A stretch of 64,000 nt of DNA from Mesorhizobium sp. M1E.F.Ca.ET.045.02.1.1 (lineage in GTDB: Bacteria; Pseudomonadota; Alphaproteobacteria; Rhizobiales; Rhizobiaceae): contig NZ_CP034447.1 in NCBI RefSeq assembly GCF_003952485.1, positions 3,672,501 through 3,736,500 on the forward strand, read 5' to 3'. Of the stretch, positions 35,010 to 43,520 are shown one piece after another; within the stretch, counting starts at the first letter, position 1, and every line of letters starts with the position of its first letter. Made by a program: the position numbers and the translations under genes. Under the pieces are notes generated by a model. That model saw only the letters and a list, made by a program, of their open reading frames with translations. It had not been told where the DNA came from and did not search any database.

Positions 35010-36304
35010 TCAGACCGCTTTGGCGGGCCTACGCATCGCCGAATAGGTCAGCAGCATCGAGGCCAGATAAAGCAGCAGGAAGACGATGTTGAGCGACAGC
35101 ACCAGATCGGGTGTGTCTGGGATCGTCGTCAGCACGTAGGTGAGCAGCACCGCCTTCAAGCCGGCGAGCAACCCGAGATTGATCGCCCGCACCGCGGTCT
35201 GGCCGCGCGCGAAGAGCAACTCTGCCTGGTATTCGACGAGATTGCGCAGGCCCGGCACGCAGACCGCGAGTGCCACCAGAGGCGCGGCCTCGGCGACATT
35301 CTTACCCAGCGTATTGGGGAAGAAGTGCAGCACGATGCCGAGCGACAGCAACGCCAGCGTCGAGACCAGGAAGACACCGCCTTCGATGCCGCTCTTGACC
35401 GCCAGCCGGGACAAGAGCTCTGGCGCGCGCATCATGCGTTGCACCAGCATCATCGAGAAGGTTCGGATCGGGATTGCCGTGAGATCGACCAGCCGCATGA
35501 TGATGGCGTAGATCCCGGCAAGATGCGGTCCGCCGATCGACAGCACCAGCAGCTTGTCGAACTCCATCTGCAAATAGAACAGCACCTCGGATCCGGCGAC
35601 ATAGACGGAATCGGCGAGCCGCCTGAAATAGAGTTCGGTGCGCAGCCTCAGCCGCTGGCGCGGGTAGAAGAAGGCGAAGGCGACGATCAGCGAAGCGGCG
35701 TTGGCGCCGATGTAGAACCACGACCAGACGCCGATCGTGTGTTGCGCGGCAAGCATGAACAGCACCGCGCCGACCGCCCGGAGCGCCGTGGCCAGGATCG
35801 CGAGCACCGCGGCGCGGCCGAACTTGCCGAGGCCGTTGTTGACGATCAGCACCACTTCCACCGGCCGCCACAAAAGCGCTTCGGCGAAGACGACCGCGGC
35901 AAAGACCGGCAGCGGCACTGTGCCGGCGAAGAAGATCAGGTAGACGCCGTAGGAAGCGGCGGCGAGGACCGGCAGCGAGATCACGCTGAGAAGCAGGAAG
36001 CCGGCGGTGAAGGCGCCGATCAGGTTGGGACGGATCGTTGCCGTGCGGTAGACGCCGAGATGAAGCCGAAGGCAAGCACGCGCGACAACATCACGCCTGC
36101 CGCCGAGGCCGTGGCGAACATGCCGAATTCGGCGATCGACAGCGTGTTGGCCAAGGCCACGAAATAGGCGAGCGAGAAGACGAGCCGCCCGCCGGCGCCG
36201 CTGATCGCCGAGAAATAGTCGAAAACCAGCTTCCTGCGCGCGGCCACGAAATGGCCGATCCGCGCGAGCGTCCGCCTTTGCGGTATGTCGCTGGTCTGGG
36301 TCAT
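35010..36304 (-). pseudogene. Wzx-like polysaccharide flippase, split by a frameshift
   Basis: Two frames together encode a polytopic MATE/Wzx-like lipid-linked oligosaccharide flippase of about 430 residues. The N-terminal part (36304 to 36020, 94 residues) has helices ending at SRVLAFGFIS and then runs into a stop. The continuation, in another frame, begins near 36056 as GVYRTATIRPNLIGAFTAGF and goes on to 35010 with about ten more helices. The junction lies around 36050-36062; one base seems missing (or two extra). Without correction neither fragment could be a flippase. It is convergent with the previous gene and divergent from the Wzz-like gene. Confidence 0.82.
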
Positions 36305-36504
36305 GTGTCCGTCAAAGCATAGGCAGGAAAGCTTAACGTGCCGTTCTGGCGGCGGCCTTGGCGACCCGGGAAAGGCTGCAACCGAGGCGAGAAAACTGTA
36401 CGTCCCGATCTCGAAATTAACCTTTTATTTCCCATGCCTGTTTAGCGTGACTTAACGATTGGCCGACTGCCGCTCCCAAGCCGCCAGAGAGTAAGTTCCA
36501 GGAC

Positions 36505-38883
36505 ATGGTCGACAGGGATAACCATGACGATTGGAGGCGCGAGCGCTCCTTGCTTGCGCTCGGCCAGGCCGTGCGTGGCGAGGATACAGCCGACGCTTCG
36601 CTGGTTTCGATCGGCGACAAGGCAGACCCGTCATGGCGCGAGGATGCCGCTGCGCGCCATCGCGCGGCGCGCTTCGAGCGCGAAGGGCGGTCAGGCCTAC
36701 AGGCCGCGAACCCGGAACTTACGACACATATAGACGAACCCGGTCAACCTCAGGTCGATCCGCTTTCGGAAACGGTCCGGGCCGGGGACGAATGGGCCGC
36801 GCAAGAGGCTCATCCGCGAGCCGGACCGCGCGAAGAGGGCCGTTCCCCGGACTATTCTTCCCCCGACCATTCTTCTCCGCCCGCGTTCGAGCCCCGCCAT
36901 GCCGAACCTCGCTACGCAGGCCGGCCGCTGGCGGGCAACGATACCGACGCGCAGGAGTGGATGCCGCTGATCGACCCGATGCAGGTCGTCCGCGGCATCA
37001 CTCGCTCCAAGGCGCTGATCGTCTCGACAACGATCCTGGGCGCCGCGCTTGGCATTGCCATCGCGCTGTCGACGCCGAAGAAATATGAGGCCACCACGGA
37101 GGTCATCGTCGACCCGCGCGACCTCAAGCTCACCGATCGCGACCTGACGCAGAATGTGGTCGCCTCGGACGCGACGCTCGCCATCGTCGAGAACCAGGTC
37201 CGCATCCTCACCTCGGGCACGGTCCTCAACAAGGTTGTCACGGATCTCAACCTCACCAACGACCCTGAATTCAACGGCCAAGGAAAAGGCGGTCTCGGCC
37301 TGATGTCGACACTCCGCTCCATCCTGTCGCGGCAGAATGCGCAGAGCCCGGCCGACGATGCCCGCCGGAACGCGCTGGCGGTCCGTAATTTGGCGGAGAG
37401 CTTGGATGTCGAGCGCGGCGGCAAGACCTTCGTCGTCTCGGTTACCGCCACCACCCAGGATCCGGACAAGTCGGCCCAGATCGCCAACGCCATGATCTCG
37501 GCCTTCCAGGAGATCTCCAGCAAAATCCAGTCCAACACGGCGGGCCGCGCCACCGACGAACTTACGGCCAGGCTCGACGAATTGCGCAAGGGTGTCGAGA
37601 CAGCGGAGCGCAAGGTCGAGGATTTCAGGGCGACGCACGATCTTGTCGACGCACAGGGACACCTGATCAGCGACGATCAGATGTTGAAGCTCAACGAGCA
37701 GCTTTCGGTCGCCCGCGCCCGCACGCTTGAGCTCAATGCGCGCGCCGCCTCGGCGCGTGCGCTGAATGTCAATTCGGTTCTCAACGGCACCTTGCCGGAA
37801 GAGATCAACTCCAACACGATGGGCGAGCTGCGCTCGCAATATGCGGCGCTGAAACAGGAAGCCGACCGCGCGGCGGTGAGGCTCGGGCCGCGCCATCCGG
37901 AGATCGAGGCGCTCAACGCCCAGCTTGCCGGCGCGCGCGAGCGCATCAGCGCCGAATTGCAGCGCATCGCCTCCTCGCTGCAGGTCGATCTGAAGCGCTC
38001 CGTCCAGCTCGAGCAGGACCTTGCGTCGCGCCTGGCGCAGGCCAAGGTGCAGAGCGGCGACGTCAACAACAACCTCGTTTCGCTGCGCGAGCTCGAGCGG
38101 GAGGCCGCCGCCAAGCGCTCCGTCTATGAACAGTTCCTGCTGCGCGCCAAGGAAACGGGCGAGCAGAAGGACATCAACACCGCCAACATCAACGTCATTT
38201 CGGAGGCCTACCCGCCGCTTGAAGCGAAGGGGCCATCGCGTGTCGTGAAGGCGCTGGCAGGTCTGCTGGCCGGCCTTTTCGCCGGCATCGGCCTTGGCGC
38301 GCTGCGTGGCGCCTATGCGAGCTTGCGCGAAACCGCCAATGCCCGCTCGCGCCGCAGGACCGACGGGCGCGCGTCGACCTCCGAGGGCAAATCCTACCAG
38401 GCCGCTCCGCCAGTGCCGTCTGTTAAGCCTTCACCGGCATCACCCGTTGCTTCGCCGCCTCCGGCAACATCCGTCGCGCCGGCCCCGGTGCGGTGCGGTC
38501 GTCCAGGGCTCTTGGGGGCGCTGGCTTCGTCGTTGCGCTACCTTACGCAGCGCGGGCCGGGTGAGGCGGTCGATACAGGTGCCGTCCCGGGTGAAAGTGC
38601 CCGGCGCGCGCCGATGGGCGAGGCTCGTTCTTCCCGTCCGGAAGCGCCGCGGCGGCCCGATGTCCAGCCTCCGCCCGCGCAAGGATCCTATTCGTATCGA
38701 CCGGACTACGAGCGGCCTGACCCGCATGACGATGCGTATCTGCAACCGCCGACGGCCGGGGCGCGCCAGTCCCCGGAAGTCGACCAGCAGGGCCAGATCG
38801 ACGAGCTGCGGGCCAGCCTGCGCGAATTCCGCGAGGCAGTGCGCGATCTGACCGAGAGCCGCTCGCGCCGCCGCTATTTCTAA
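36505..38883 (+). CDS. Wzz/GumC-type chain-length / export protein without kinase domain
   Basis: A 792-residue inner-membrane polysaccharide copolymerase-like protein. Residues 1-150 are a charged, Pro-rich cytoplasmic region. The first membrane helix is at about 170-192 (ALIVSTTILGAALGIAIALS), then the Wzz domain, long coiled coils (about 350-560), and the second helix near 580-600 (ALAGLLAGLFAGIGLGALRG). The last 180 residues are Pro/Arg-rich with several tyrosines (SYSYRPDYE, DDAY, RRRYF). No Walker A box is present, so the autokinase part found in many such proteins is missing. It likely controls chain length of the polysaccharide made here. Confidence 0.87.
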   Translation: MVDRDNHDDWRRERSLLALGQAVRGEDTADASLVSIGDKADPSWREDAAARHRAARFEREGRSGLQAANPELTTHIDEPGQPQVDPLSETVRAGDEWAAQEAHPRAGPREEGRSPDYSSPDHSSPPAFEPRHAEPRYAGRPLAGNDTDAQEWMPLIDPMQVVRGITRSKALIVSTTILGAALGIAIALSTPKKYEATTEVIVDPRDLKLTDRDLTQNVVASDATLAIVENQVRILTSGTVLNKVVTDLNLTNDPEFNGQGKGGLGLMSTLRSILSRQNAQSPADDARRNALAVRNLAESLDVERGGKTFVVSVTATTQDPDKSAQIANAMISAFQEISSKIQSNTAGRATDELTARLDELRKGVETAERKVEDFRATHDLVDAQGHLISDDQMLKLNEQLSVARARTLELNARAASARALNVNSVLNGTLPEEINSNTMGELRSQYAALKQEADRAAVRLGPRHPEIEALNAQLAGARERISAELQRIASSLQVDLKRSVQLEQDLASRLAQAKVQSGDVNNNLVSLRELEREAAAKRSVYEQFLLRAKETGEQKDINTANINVISEAYPPLEAKGPSRVVKALAGLLAGLFAGIGLGALRGAYASLRETANARSRRRTDGRASTSEGKSYQAAPPVPSVKPSPASPVASPPPATSVAPAPVRCGRPGLLGALASSLRYLTQRGPGEAVDTGAVPGESARRAPMGEARSSRPEAPRRPDVQPPPAQGSYSYRPDYERPDPHDDAYLQPPTAGARQSPEVDQQGQIDELRASLREFREAVRDLTESRSRRRYF

Positions 38884-38893
38884 AACGCGCCGT

Positions 38894-38941
38894 CTTCGAT
38901 AAAAGCTGGCTTCGATAAAAGCTGCCCTCGATAAAAGCAGC
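38894..38941. repeat. three tandem 16-bp repeats upstream of folD
   Basis: CTTCGATAAAAGCTGG, CTTCGATAAAAGCTGC and CCTCGATAAAAGCAGC in direct tandem, starting 11 bp after the Wzz-like stop codon. They lie about 170 bp upstream of the folD start. Function unknown. Confidence 0.85.
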
Positions 38942-39113
38942 CGGTTTCGGGTTTACGGCATCCGACGACGCTTTGGCGGGATTGCCCGGCTGAATTTTCG
39001 TGAAAATGCCGCGCTGTATTCGACCGCATGCGCCCGGCGCTCGCGGGTCGATTGCTGATTTGGGGATTGGGGTCGCCCGAGCGCGGCCGCGCAAACAGTG
39101 CAGAAGGTGAGTG

Positions 39114-40013
39114 ATGGCCGAAGTGATCGACGGAAAGAGTGTCGCCGAAGACGTGGTTCAAAAGGTCAAGGCGTTGACCGCCGATCTGTCGGCCAGGGGC
39201 GCGACCAGGCCCGGCCTGGCGGTGGTGATCGTCGGCGAGGATCCGGCAAGCCAGGTCTACGTCGCTTCGAAATCGCGCACGGCCAAGGAATGCGGCTTCC
39301 TCTCGCTCCAGCACACGCTGCCGGCCGAAACCACCGAGGCGCAGTTGCTCAAGATCATCGGCGACCTTAACGCCGATCCGTCCATCCACGGCATCCTCGT
39401 GCAACTGCCGCTTCCGCGTCATATCGATTCCGGCAAGGTCATCCAGACGATAGCGCCGGAGAAGGACGTTGACGGCTTCCACTTCATCAATGTCGGCAAG
39501 CTCGGCACCGGCGAGCTGGAAACGGCTTTCGTGCCCTGCACGCCCGCCGGCTCGATGCTTCTGATCGAGCGCGTGCGCGGCAAGGACCTTTCCGGGCTCA
39601 ATGCCGTGGTCGTCGGCCGCTCCAATATCGTCGGCAAGCCGATGGCCAATCTGCTGCTCGCCGCCAACTGCACGGTCACCATTGCGCACAGCCGCACCAA
39701 GGACCTGCCGGCGCTGGCGCGCACCGCCGATATCCTGGTCGCCGCCGTCGGCCGTGCGGAAATGGTCAGGGGCGATTGGGTCAAGCCCGGCGCCACCGTC
39801 ATCGATGTCGGCATCAACCGCATTCCGGCGCCCGAGAAAGGTGAAGGCAAGTCGCGGCTGGTCGGCGACGTCGCCTACGCCGAAGCGGCCGAGGTAGCCG
39901 GTGCCATCACGCCCGTCCCCGGCGGTGTCGGGCCGATGACCATTGCCATGCTGATGGCCAACACTGTAGCTTCCGCCTACCTCGCGGCCGGGTTGAAGCG
40001 GCCGTCCTTCTGA
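39114..40013 (+). CDS. folD: bifunctional methylene-THF dehydrogenase / methenyl-THF cyclohydrolase
   Basis: A 299-residue cytoplasmic enzyme interconverting 5,10-methylene-, methenyl- and 10-formyl-tetrahydrofolate. Active-site Tyr and Lys are in [14 protein letters not shown] (about 50-63), the substrate loop is QLPLPRHID (about 100), the NADP-binding turn [14 protein letters not shown] (about 168) and the end signature [10 protein letters not shown] (about 270). Length is normal. The ATG at 39114 follows AAGGTGAG; an in-frame GTG directly precedes it. The next gene starts 16 bp downstream. Confidence 0.95.
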   Translation: MAEVIDGKSVAEDVVQKVKALTADLSARGATRPGLAVVIVGEDPASQVYVASKSRTAKECGFLSLQHTLPAETTEAQLLKIIGDLNADPSIHGILVQLPLPRHIDSGKVIQTIAPEKDVDGFHFINVGKLGTGELETAFVPCTPAGSMLLIERVRGKDLSGLNAVVVGRSNIVGKPMANLLLAANCTVTIAHSRTKDLPALARTADILVAAVGRAEMVRGDWVKPGATVIDVGINRIPAPEKGEGKSRLVGDVAYAEAAEVAGAITPVPGGVGPMTIAMLMANTVASAYLAAGLKRPSF

Positions 40014-40029
40014 TCAGAAAGCAGCGTCC

Positions 40030-41028
40030 TTGCCGAACCTTACTGCTCCTGTCGAACGGCCGGTCATGGGCGATCCCGTTCAGGGCGGTCGGCAGTTCGG
40101 TTTCCTGCTCGTCGACAAATTCTCGATGTTCTCGCTGGCCGCGGCGATAGATTGCTTCCGCTCGGCCAACCGTCTGCTCGGCCGCGACTATTACGGCTGG
40201 ACGACGATTTCGGCCGATGGCGACGCGGTCATGGCCTCGAACGGCCTGCCGCTCAAGATCGACTATTCCGTCGCGGACATGCCGCCGGTCGACATCCTGT
40301 TCGTCTCGGTCGGGCTCACCACAGAGTTTCCCGGCAAGAGCAAGGTGCTGGCGGCGCTGCGCAGCTGGGGCCGGCGCGGCAATGCGCTCGGCGCGCTGTC
40401 GGTCGGCTCCTACCTTCTCGCCGAGGCCGGGCAGCTCGACGGCTATCGCTGCACCATCCACTGGGAGAACCGCGCCGGCTTCATGGAGCGCTTCCCCGAC
40501 ATCAACTGCACCGGCAACGTCTTCGAGATCGACCGCAAGCGGTACACCTGCGCCGGCGGCACCACCTCGATCGACCTGATGCTGGAGATCGTGCGCGGCG
40601 ATTTCGGCTCCAACCTCGCCAATGGCGTCGCCAACCAGTTCCAGCACGAGCGCATTCGCTCGGCCGGCGACCGCCAGCGCGTCGGACCCGAGCGGGATCT
40701 CACCGGCAAGTCGGAGAAGCTCAGGCGCATCGTCGAATTGATGGCCGACCATCTCGACGAGCCGCTGTCGGCGGTGCAGCTCGCCAAGTCGGCGGGTCTG
40801 TCGGTGCGCCAGGTCGAGCGCCTGTTCCTGCGCCACCTGAGCGTTACGCCCGGCCGCTACTACATGCGGCTGAGATTGGAGCGGGCACGCGAACTGCTGC
40901 GCCAGACCAACATGCCGATCCTCGACGTGGCGATCGCCACCGGCTTCACCTCGCACTCCTATTTCGCGCAGAGCTACCGGCTGCAGTTCGGCCGCCCGCC
41001 GTCGGAAGAGCGCCGCACCACCTACTGA
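40030..41028 (+). CDS. GlxA-family AraC-type transcriptional regulator
   Basis: A 332-residue regulator: N-terminal DJ-1/PfpI-like domain (about 22-190, FGFLLVDKFSMFSLAAAID) and a C-terminal AraC helix-turn-helix pair (about 235-325; SAVQLAKSAGLSVRQVERLF, then DVAIATGFTSHSYFAQSYR). The family includes regulators of glycine betaine, carnitine and arginine use. It follows folD by 16 bp and so may be co-transcribed; a link to one-carbon metabolism from methylated amines is inferred from this. The start is uncertain: TTG at 40030 or ATG at 40066; both leave the domains complete. Confidence 0.85.
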   Translation: MPNLTAPVERPVMGDPVQGGRQFGFLLVDKFSMFSLAAAIDCFRSANRLLGRDYYGWTTISADGDAVMASNGLPLKIDYSVADMPPVDILFVSVGLTTEFPGKSKVLAALRSWGRRGNALGALSVGSYLLAEAGQLDGYRCTIHWENRAGFMERFPDINCTGNVFEIDRKRYTCAGGTTSIDLMLEIVRGDFGSNLANGVANQFQHERIRSAGDRQRVGPERDLTGKSEKLRRIVELMADHLDEPLSAVQLAKSAGLSVRQVERLFLRHLSVTPGRYYMRLRLERARELLRQTNMPILDVAIATGFTSHSYFAQSYRLQFGRPPSEERRTTY

Positions 41029-41145
41029 GCAGCGGCTACCCGGGAACTTGGCCCTCTGTGTGGAAGGCCACCCGCGGACTTGTGTCCCGACGCCTCCTCA
41101 AATAGCTTTCCCGGCGCGGACAGGGGGCACACTCAGGAGATTTTC

Positions 41146-42807
41146 ATGGCGGGACTGGCACGGAGCGTCGCTGCGGCGATCCTCCTTTTGTCGATGACCA
41201 GCTTTGGCTTTGCCGCCAACAAGGTCATCATCATTCTCGATGCATCGGGCTCCATGTGGGCCCAGATCGACGGCAAGCCGAAGCTGGAGATCGCGCGCGA
41301 ATCGCTGCGCACGGTGTTGCAGTCGGTGCCGGCAGACGACGAGATCGGCTTCATGGCTTACGGCCATCGCCAGAAAGGCAGTTGCGAGGACATCGAGCTG
41401 ATCGTGCCGCCCCAGGCAGGTTCCGCAAGCGCGATTTCGGCCGCCGCCGACAGCATGAAATTCCTCGGCAAGACGCCGCTGACGGCAGCCGTCAAGCAGG
41501 CGGCGGAAGCGCTCAGATACACCGAGGACAAGGCCACCGTCGTCCTCATCACCGATGGGCTCGAGACCTGCGGCGGCGACCCTTGCGCGCTCGGCAAGGA
41601 GCTGAAGGAAACCGGCGTCGACTTCACCGCCGACGTGGTCGGCTTCGGCCTGACCGCCGATGAAGGCAAGCAGATCGCCTGCCTCGCCAAGAACACCGGC
41701 GGCAAATACATCCAGGCCTCCGACGGGAAGGCGTTGCAGGAAGCGCTGGTCGAGACCGTCGCGGCGCCGGCTCCCGCGCCTGAGCCTGCTCCGGCTCCCG
41801 CACCGGCGCCTGCGCCCGAACCCGCCAAGCCTGAATTCAATTTCATGCCGAGCGTGGTCATGGCCGAGGGCGGCGATCCGATCACCGACAGCAATGCCTG
41901 GGAGATTTATAAGGCCGCGGCCGACGGCACGCGTGGCGATCAGGTCATGACCGAGTATGGCGAGCTCAAGACCAATCTCGAGCCGGGCGACTACATCGTC
42001 GTCGGCCGCGACGACGAGGCAAGGAGCGAGCAGAAGATCAAGGTCGAGGCCGGCCAGACCTATAGCCCGCTGTTCACGCTGAACGCCGGCACTTTGGTCA
42101 TTCACCCGCATGCGAGCCAGGGCTCGGAGATCAGCGGCGAGGCGCGTGTCGACTTTAATTATCCGGGCGGCACCACCACGCACTATGGCGACGCCAAGGC
42201 CACCGTGCCGGCGGGCGAGCAGAAAGTGACGGTGCAGATCGGCGCTGGCACGGCAACCGAGACCATCCAGCTTGCCGCCGGGCAGACCGTCGAGAAAGAC
42301 GTCGTCGTCGGCGTCGGCCACGCCGTGCTCAACGCTTACTACACCGCCGGCGGCGACAAGGCCGACAATTCCGGCATAGGCTTCGAGATCGTCAAGGCGA
42401 AGAAGAAGATCGACGGCTCGCGCGAGAGCGTCGAGCACTCCTATGGCGCGGACAGCAAGTTCTGGCTGCCGCCGGACGACTATGTCGCGCTCACCACGCT
42501 CGACCTCGCGGTCGTCGAGCAGCCTTTCAGCATCAAGGCCGGCGACAACCAGGACATCAAGGTCACGCTCGACGCCGGCGTGCTGGCGATGTCGGCACCC
42601 GGCGCCTATTCGATCGAGGTTTTCTCGTCGAAGAAGGATATCGAAGGCAAGCGCAAGTCGCTTGGGTTGACCTATGGAGATAGCTGGCAGCAGACGATCC
42701 CCGCGGGCGACTATGTCGTGGTGCGCCATATGTCCGACCAGGGCCAGGACAAGGAAATGCCGGTGACGATCAAGGCCGGCGAGCGGACCGAGATCACCGT
42801 TCAGTAG
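41146..42807 (+). CDS. secreted VWA-domain protein
   Basis: A 553-residue protein with a Sec signal peptide (SVAAAILLLSMTSFGFA). A von Willebrand factor A domain follows (about 25-200) with the MIDAS motif DASGS at the first strand, TPLT for the conserved Thr, and ITDGLE for the downstream Asp. A Pro-Ala-Glu linker (about 205-228) connects to a C-terminal region of about 320 residues with several beta-sandwich-like repeats of the carboxypeptidase-regulatory kind (LEPGDYIVVG, IPAGDYVVV). Strong ribosome binding site AGGAGA. Likely periplasmic or surface-located; partner unknown. A strong terminator follows. Confidence 0.83.
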   Translation: MAGLARSVAAAILLLSMTSFGFAANKVIIILDASGSMWAQIDGKPKLEIARESLRTVLQSVPADDEIGFMAYGHRQKGSCEDIELIVPPQAGSASAISAAADSMKFLGKTPLTAAVKQAAEALRYTEDKATVVLITDGLETCGGDPCALGKELKETGVDFTADVVGFGLTADEGKQIACLAKNTGGKYIQASDGKALQEALVETVAAPAPAPEPAPAPAPAPAPEPAKPEFNFMPSVVMAEGGDPITDSNAWEIYKAAADGTRGDQVMTEYGELKTNLEPGDYIVVGRDDEARSEQKIKVEAGQTYSPLFTLNAGTLVIHPHASQGSEISGEARVDFNYPGGTTTHYGDAKATVPAGEQKVTVQIGAGTATETIQLAAGQTVEKDVVVGVGHAVLNAYYTAGGDKADNSGIGFEIVKAKKKIDGSRESVEHSYGADSKFWLPPDDYVALTTLDLAVVEQPFSIKAGDNQDIKVTLDAGVLAMSAPGAYSIEVFSSKKDIEGKRKSLGLTYGDSWQQTIPAGDYVVVRHMSDQGQDKEMPVTIKAGERTEITVQ

Positions 42808-42823
42808 GCTTTGCGATCGCTGA

Positions 42824-42860
42824 CACAAAAAAGGGCGGCTCGGAGCCGCCCTTTTTTGTG
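42824..42860. terminator. intrinsic terminator after the VWA gene
   Basis: GGGCGGCT / AGCCGCCC stem of 8 bp with a 3-nt loop, flanked by six A on the left and six T on the right, so it can work in both directions. It starts 16 bp after the stop of the VWA gene. Confidence 0.92.
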
Positions 42861-42944
42861 CCGTTGGAGGAATGGCCGTTCACCGCTCTATCGATTGCAG
42901 CTTCGTGAAAACAAATTAGTCTCGCCCTTAAGGGGGCGATTGCT

Positions 42945-43499
42945 ATGGAAAGGCTGACGGCAGTTCCGGTCTACACGCCTAAAGACTATCCTGATATCCG
43001 CGAGCTCTCCGGCGCCGACGATCTGCCGGCCACGTGGGAGGAGTGGCGCGTGTTGTTCGAGGCATCGCAGGCGCAATGGCGAAGAGAACGCCGGTATGAC
43101 CATCGCAATGTCCGCATCAGGCCCGATCGGTTCAAAGCGTGGTTGGACTCCAAATCGCTTTCGGCGTCGGAGCATTCGAGAAAGCTCTACGCCCAGGAGT
43201 TGCTCGAGCTGCGGATTGCACGATGGCTGACGGCTCGCACGGCCGAAGAAACGGCGGTTGCAGCTGAAGAAGCGGCACCCGCGGCCGAGCAGGAGGCAAT
43301 GGCGAAGCTGATTGCGCAAAACCCACATGCGTATCGCATAGCTACGCTTGGCCGGGGAGGGCATCGTTATTTGGAGAAAGCCGAGAGACAGGCACGATCA
43401 TCCGATAGACGCCAGATGATCGGCATAGTGCTGATTGCTATCTCCGCCACGCTGGTCGCACAATATCTCTCCATGCTGGCACGTTGGCTCAGCTGGTAG
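42945..43499 (+). CDS. small protein with C-terminal membrane helix, unknown function
   Basis: A 184-residue protein. The N-terminal part (1-95) is charged and rich in Arg, Trp and Tyr; residues about 96-118 are an Ala/Glu-rich helix; the C-terminus has one hydrophobic helix (about 158-178, [20 protein letters not shown]), so it may be a tail-anchored membrane protein. A ribosome binding site (AGGGGG) is present. I do not recognise a family. It stands alone between a terminator and the convergent edd gene. Confidence 0.65.
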   Translation: MERLTAVPVYTPKDYPDIRELSGADDLPATWEEWRVLFEASQAQWRRERRYDHRNVRIRPDRFKAWLDSKSLSASEHSRKLYAQELLELRIARWLTARTAEETAVAAEEAAPAAEQEAMAKLIAQNPHAYRIATLGRGGHRYLEKAERQARSSDRRQMIGIVLIAISATLVAQYLSMLARWLSW

Positions 43500-43520
43500 C
43501 CGGAAACCTATGCTTCGGCA

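Noticed and set aside
41098..42828. 576-codon open frame antisense to the VWA gene
   Set aside because: Ends inside the terminator area and lacks any motif; the VWA gene has a strong ribosome binding site and signal peptide.
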